Positions 6,071-6,765 of a DNA stretch of 6,765 nucleotides are shown piece after piece. The notes beneath the pieces are model-generated. The model did not search any database, was not told where the DNA came from, and was given only the letters and a program-made list of their open reading frames with translations. A program made the position numbers and the translations under genes. Origin of the DNA: Dehalococcoidia bacterium (GTDB lineage: Bacteria > Chloroflexota > Dehalococcoidia > UBA2979); NCBI GenBank assembly GCA_023228765.1, contig JALOAM010000164.1, positions 1 through 6,765 on the forward strand, read 5' to 3'. The stretch's first letter is position 1. Each line of letters starts with the position of its first letter.

Positions 6071-6765
6071 CTACTGGACCTTCGCCGCCGCATCCGCGAA
6101 CAGCCCGAAGTAATCGTCCAGCACCCAGTCCAGCGACAGCACGGTGATGCCGCCGATCGCGGAGGCCATCGGGCTCCCGTCGATGATGACCGCGACCGCG
6201 CCGGATCGCACCGCCGGGATCGTGGACAGCAGCGGGTCCGCCTGCAGCATCGCCAGGGTGTTCTCATCGCCGTAGAGCACCAGGATGTCGCTGTCGATCA
6301 GCTGCACCTGCTCGGCGCTCAACGAAGCGTTGAAATCCTCCGTACCTTCGAACAACGCGGCGATGTTCGGCGACTGCGTCATGCCGAACTCCTCCAGGAG
6401 CTCGGACCGCGCGTCGTTGAACACGGTGACCTCGGTCGTGTTCTCCGGATCGATGTAGCCGAAGGTGAAGGTCTTGCCGACGACCTCCGGGTGGGCGGCC
6501 TTCGCCTCTTCGATGCGCGCCTCGATCCGCGCGACGAGCGCCTCAGCCTCGGGGCGCATCCCCATCGCGGTCGCGTTGATCAGTGCCATGTCGCGCCAGC
6601 TCGTGTACCAGGGCTTGTCAGGGTAGGCGACGGTCGGCGCGATCCCCGAGAGGATGTCGTACTCCTCCGGCGTCAACCCGGAGTAGGACGATAGGATGAC
6701 GTCCGGCGTGACGCCGGCCACCTGCTCAAACGCGATCCCCTCGGTCTCGTCGAAGAGCACCGGCC
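6071..6765 (-). CDS. Second iron-siderophore binding protein, C-terminal part, cut by right edge
   Basis: The frame runs off the right edge, so only the last 230 or so residues are seen; the signal peptide and first lobe lie outside. It belongs to the same Peripla_BP_2 family as the protein at 2276-3355. Over the segment starting FEQVAGVTPDVILSSYSGL it matches the other protein's FEGIAALKPDLILGLYVGL; by hand count 21 of 37 residues are identical through GIAPTVA. Other shared parts are a charged mid helix after PEAEALVARIEARIEEAKA and EQVQLIDSDILVLYGDE near the C-terminus, against EQIKLLDRDVIFWELGA. The first in-frame GTG at 6760 is not taken as the start, because it falls in the middle of the fold. 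It is convergent with the LacI gene. The rest of a transport operon might lie upstream on this strand, outside the window. The frame is intact in the visible part. Confidence 0.88.
   Translation of the reverse strand, partial: PVLFDETEGIAFEQVAGVTPDVILSSYSGLTPEEYDILSGIAPTVAYPDKPWYTSWRDMALINATAMGMRPEAEALVARIEARIEEAKAAHPEVVGKTFTFGYIDPENTTEVTVFNDARSELLEEFGMTQSPNIAALFEGTEDFNASLSAEQVQLIDSDILVLYGDENTLAMLQADPLLSTIPAVRSGAVAVIIDGSPMASAIGGITVLSLDWVLDDYFGLFADAAAKVQ

Noticed and set aside
6061..6071. GGCG-TAG-CGCC mini-hairpin between the convergent LacI and binding-protein stops as a bidirectional terminator
   Set aside because: A 4-bp stem with a 3-base loop and no T-run is too weak to support a terminator call.
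4804..6147. 447-codon plus-strand open frame spanning the amidohydrolase start and the LacI gene
   Set aside because: It is rich in Arg, Gly, Pro and Ala with no recognisable domain, and it overlaps two well-identified genes. Long shadow frames are expected at this GC content.
1..6765. Mobile element, CRISPR array, toxin-antitoxin, tRNA or phage features
   Set aside because: No transposase, regular repeat array, terminal inverted repeats flanking a gene, clover-leaf or phage protein could be found on either strand.

Overview
The window is GC-rich DNA with high-GC codon use, almost no spacing between genes and a twin-arginine lipoprotein. An IdeR/DtxR-type iron box also points to an actinobacterium, perhaps a Micrococcales-like lineage; the genus cannot be fixed from this sequence. 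There are six protein genes, two of them cut by the window edges. No rRNA, tRNA, CRISPR array, transposase or phage gene was found.

Left part (1-2101): the C-terminal part of a heme A synthase (ctaA) is followed on the same strand by a complete type II sulfide:quinone oxidoreductase (sqr). The sqr gene has its own strong ribosome binding site and ends at a 12-bp perfect hairpin. Both genes belong to respiratory electron transport: one makes heme A for the terminal oxidase, the other feeds sulfide electrons into the quinone pool.

Middle (2102-3355): a 219-base intergenic region holds the sqr hairpin, a tandem imperfect direct repeat, and a promoter (TTGACC, 16 bp, TAATCT). A good IdeR/DtxR-like iron box lies across the -10. 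They precede a Tat-exported lipoprotein of the iron-siderophore binding family, which has no permease or ATPase gene beside it.

Right part (3363-6765): a large metal-dependent amidohydrolase (YtcJ-like, Amidohydro_3) on the minus strand is divergent from a LacI-family repressor on the plus strand. The 56-base gap between them holds nested dyads that look like the repressor's operator. The repressor gene is convergent, 3 bases away, with a second siderophore-binding protein that is cut by the right edge. The two binding proteins are paralogs and flank the amidohydrolase/LacI pair symmetrically, with convergent gaps of only 7 and 3 bases.

Nothing here looks like an undescribed multi-gene system. 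The most useful observations are the iron box and promoter that fix the start and regulation of the first binding protein, the probable LacI operator, and the placement of a catabolic module between two siderophore-binding paralogs.
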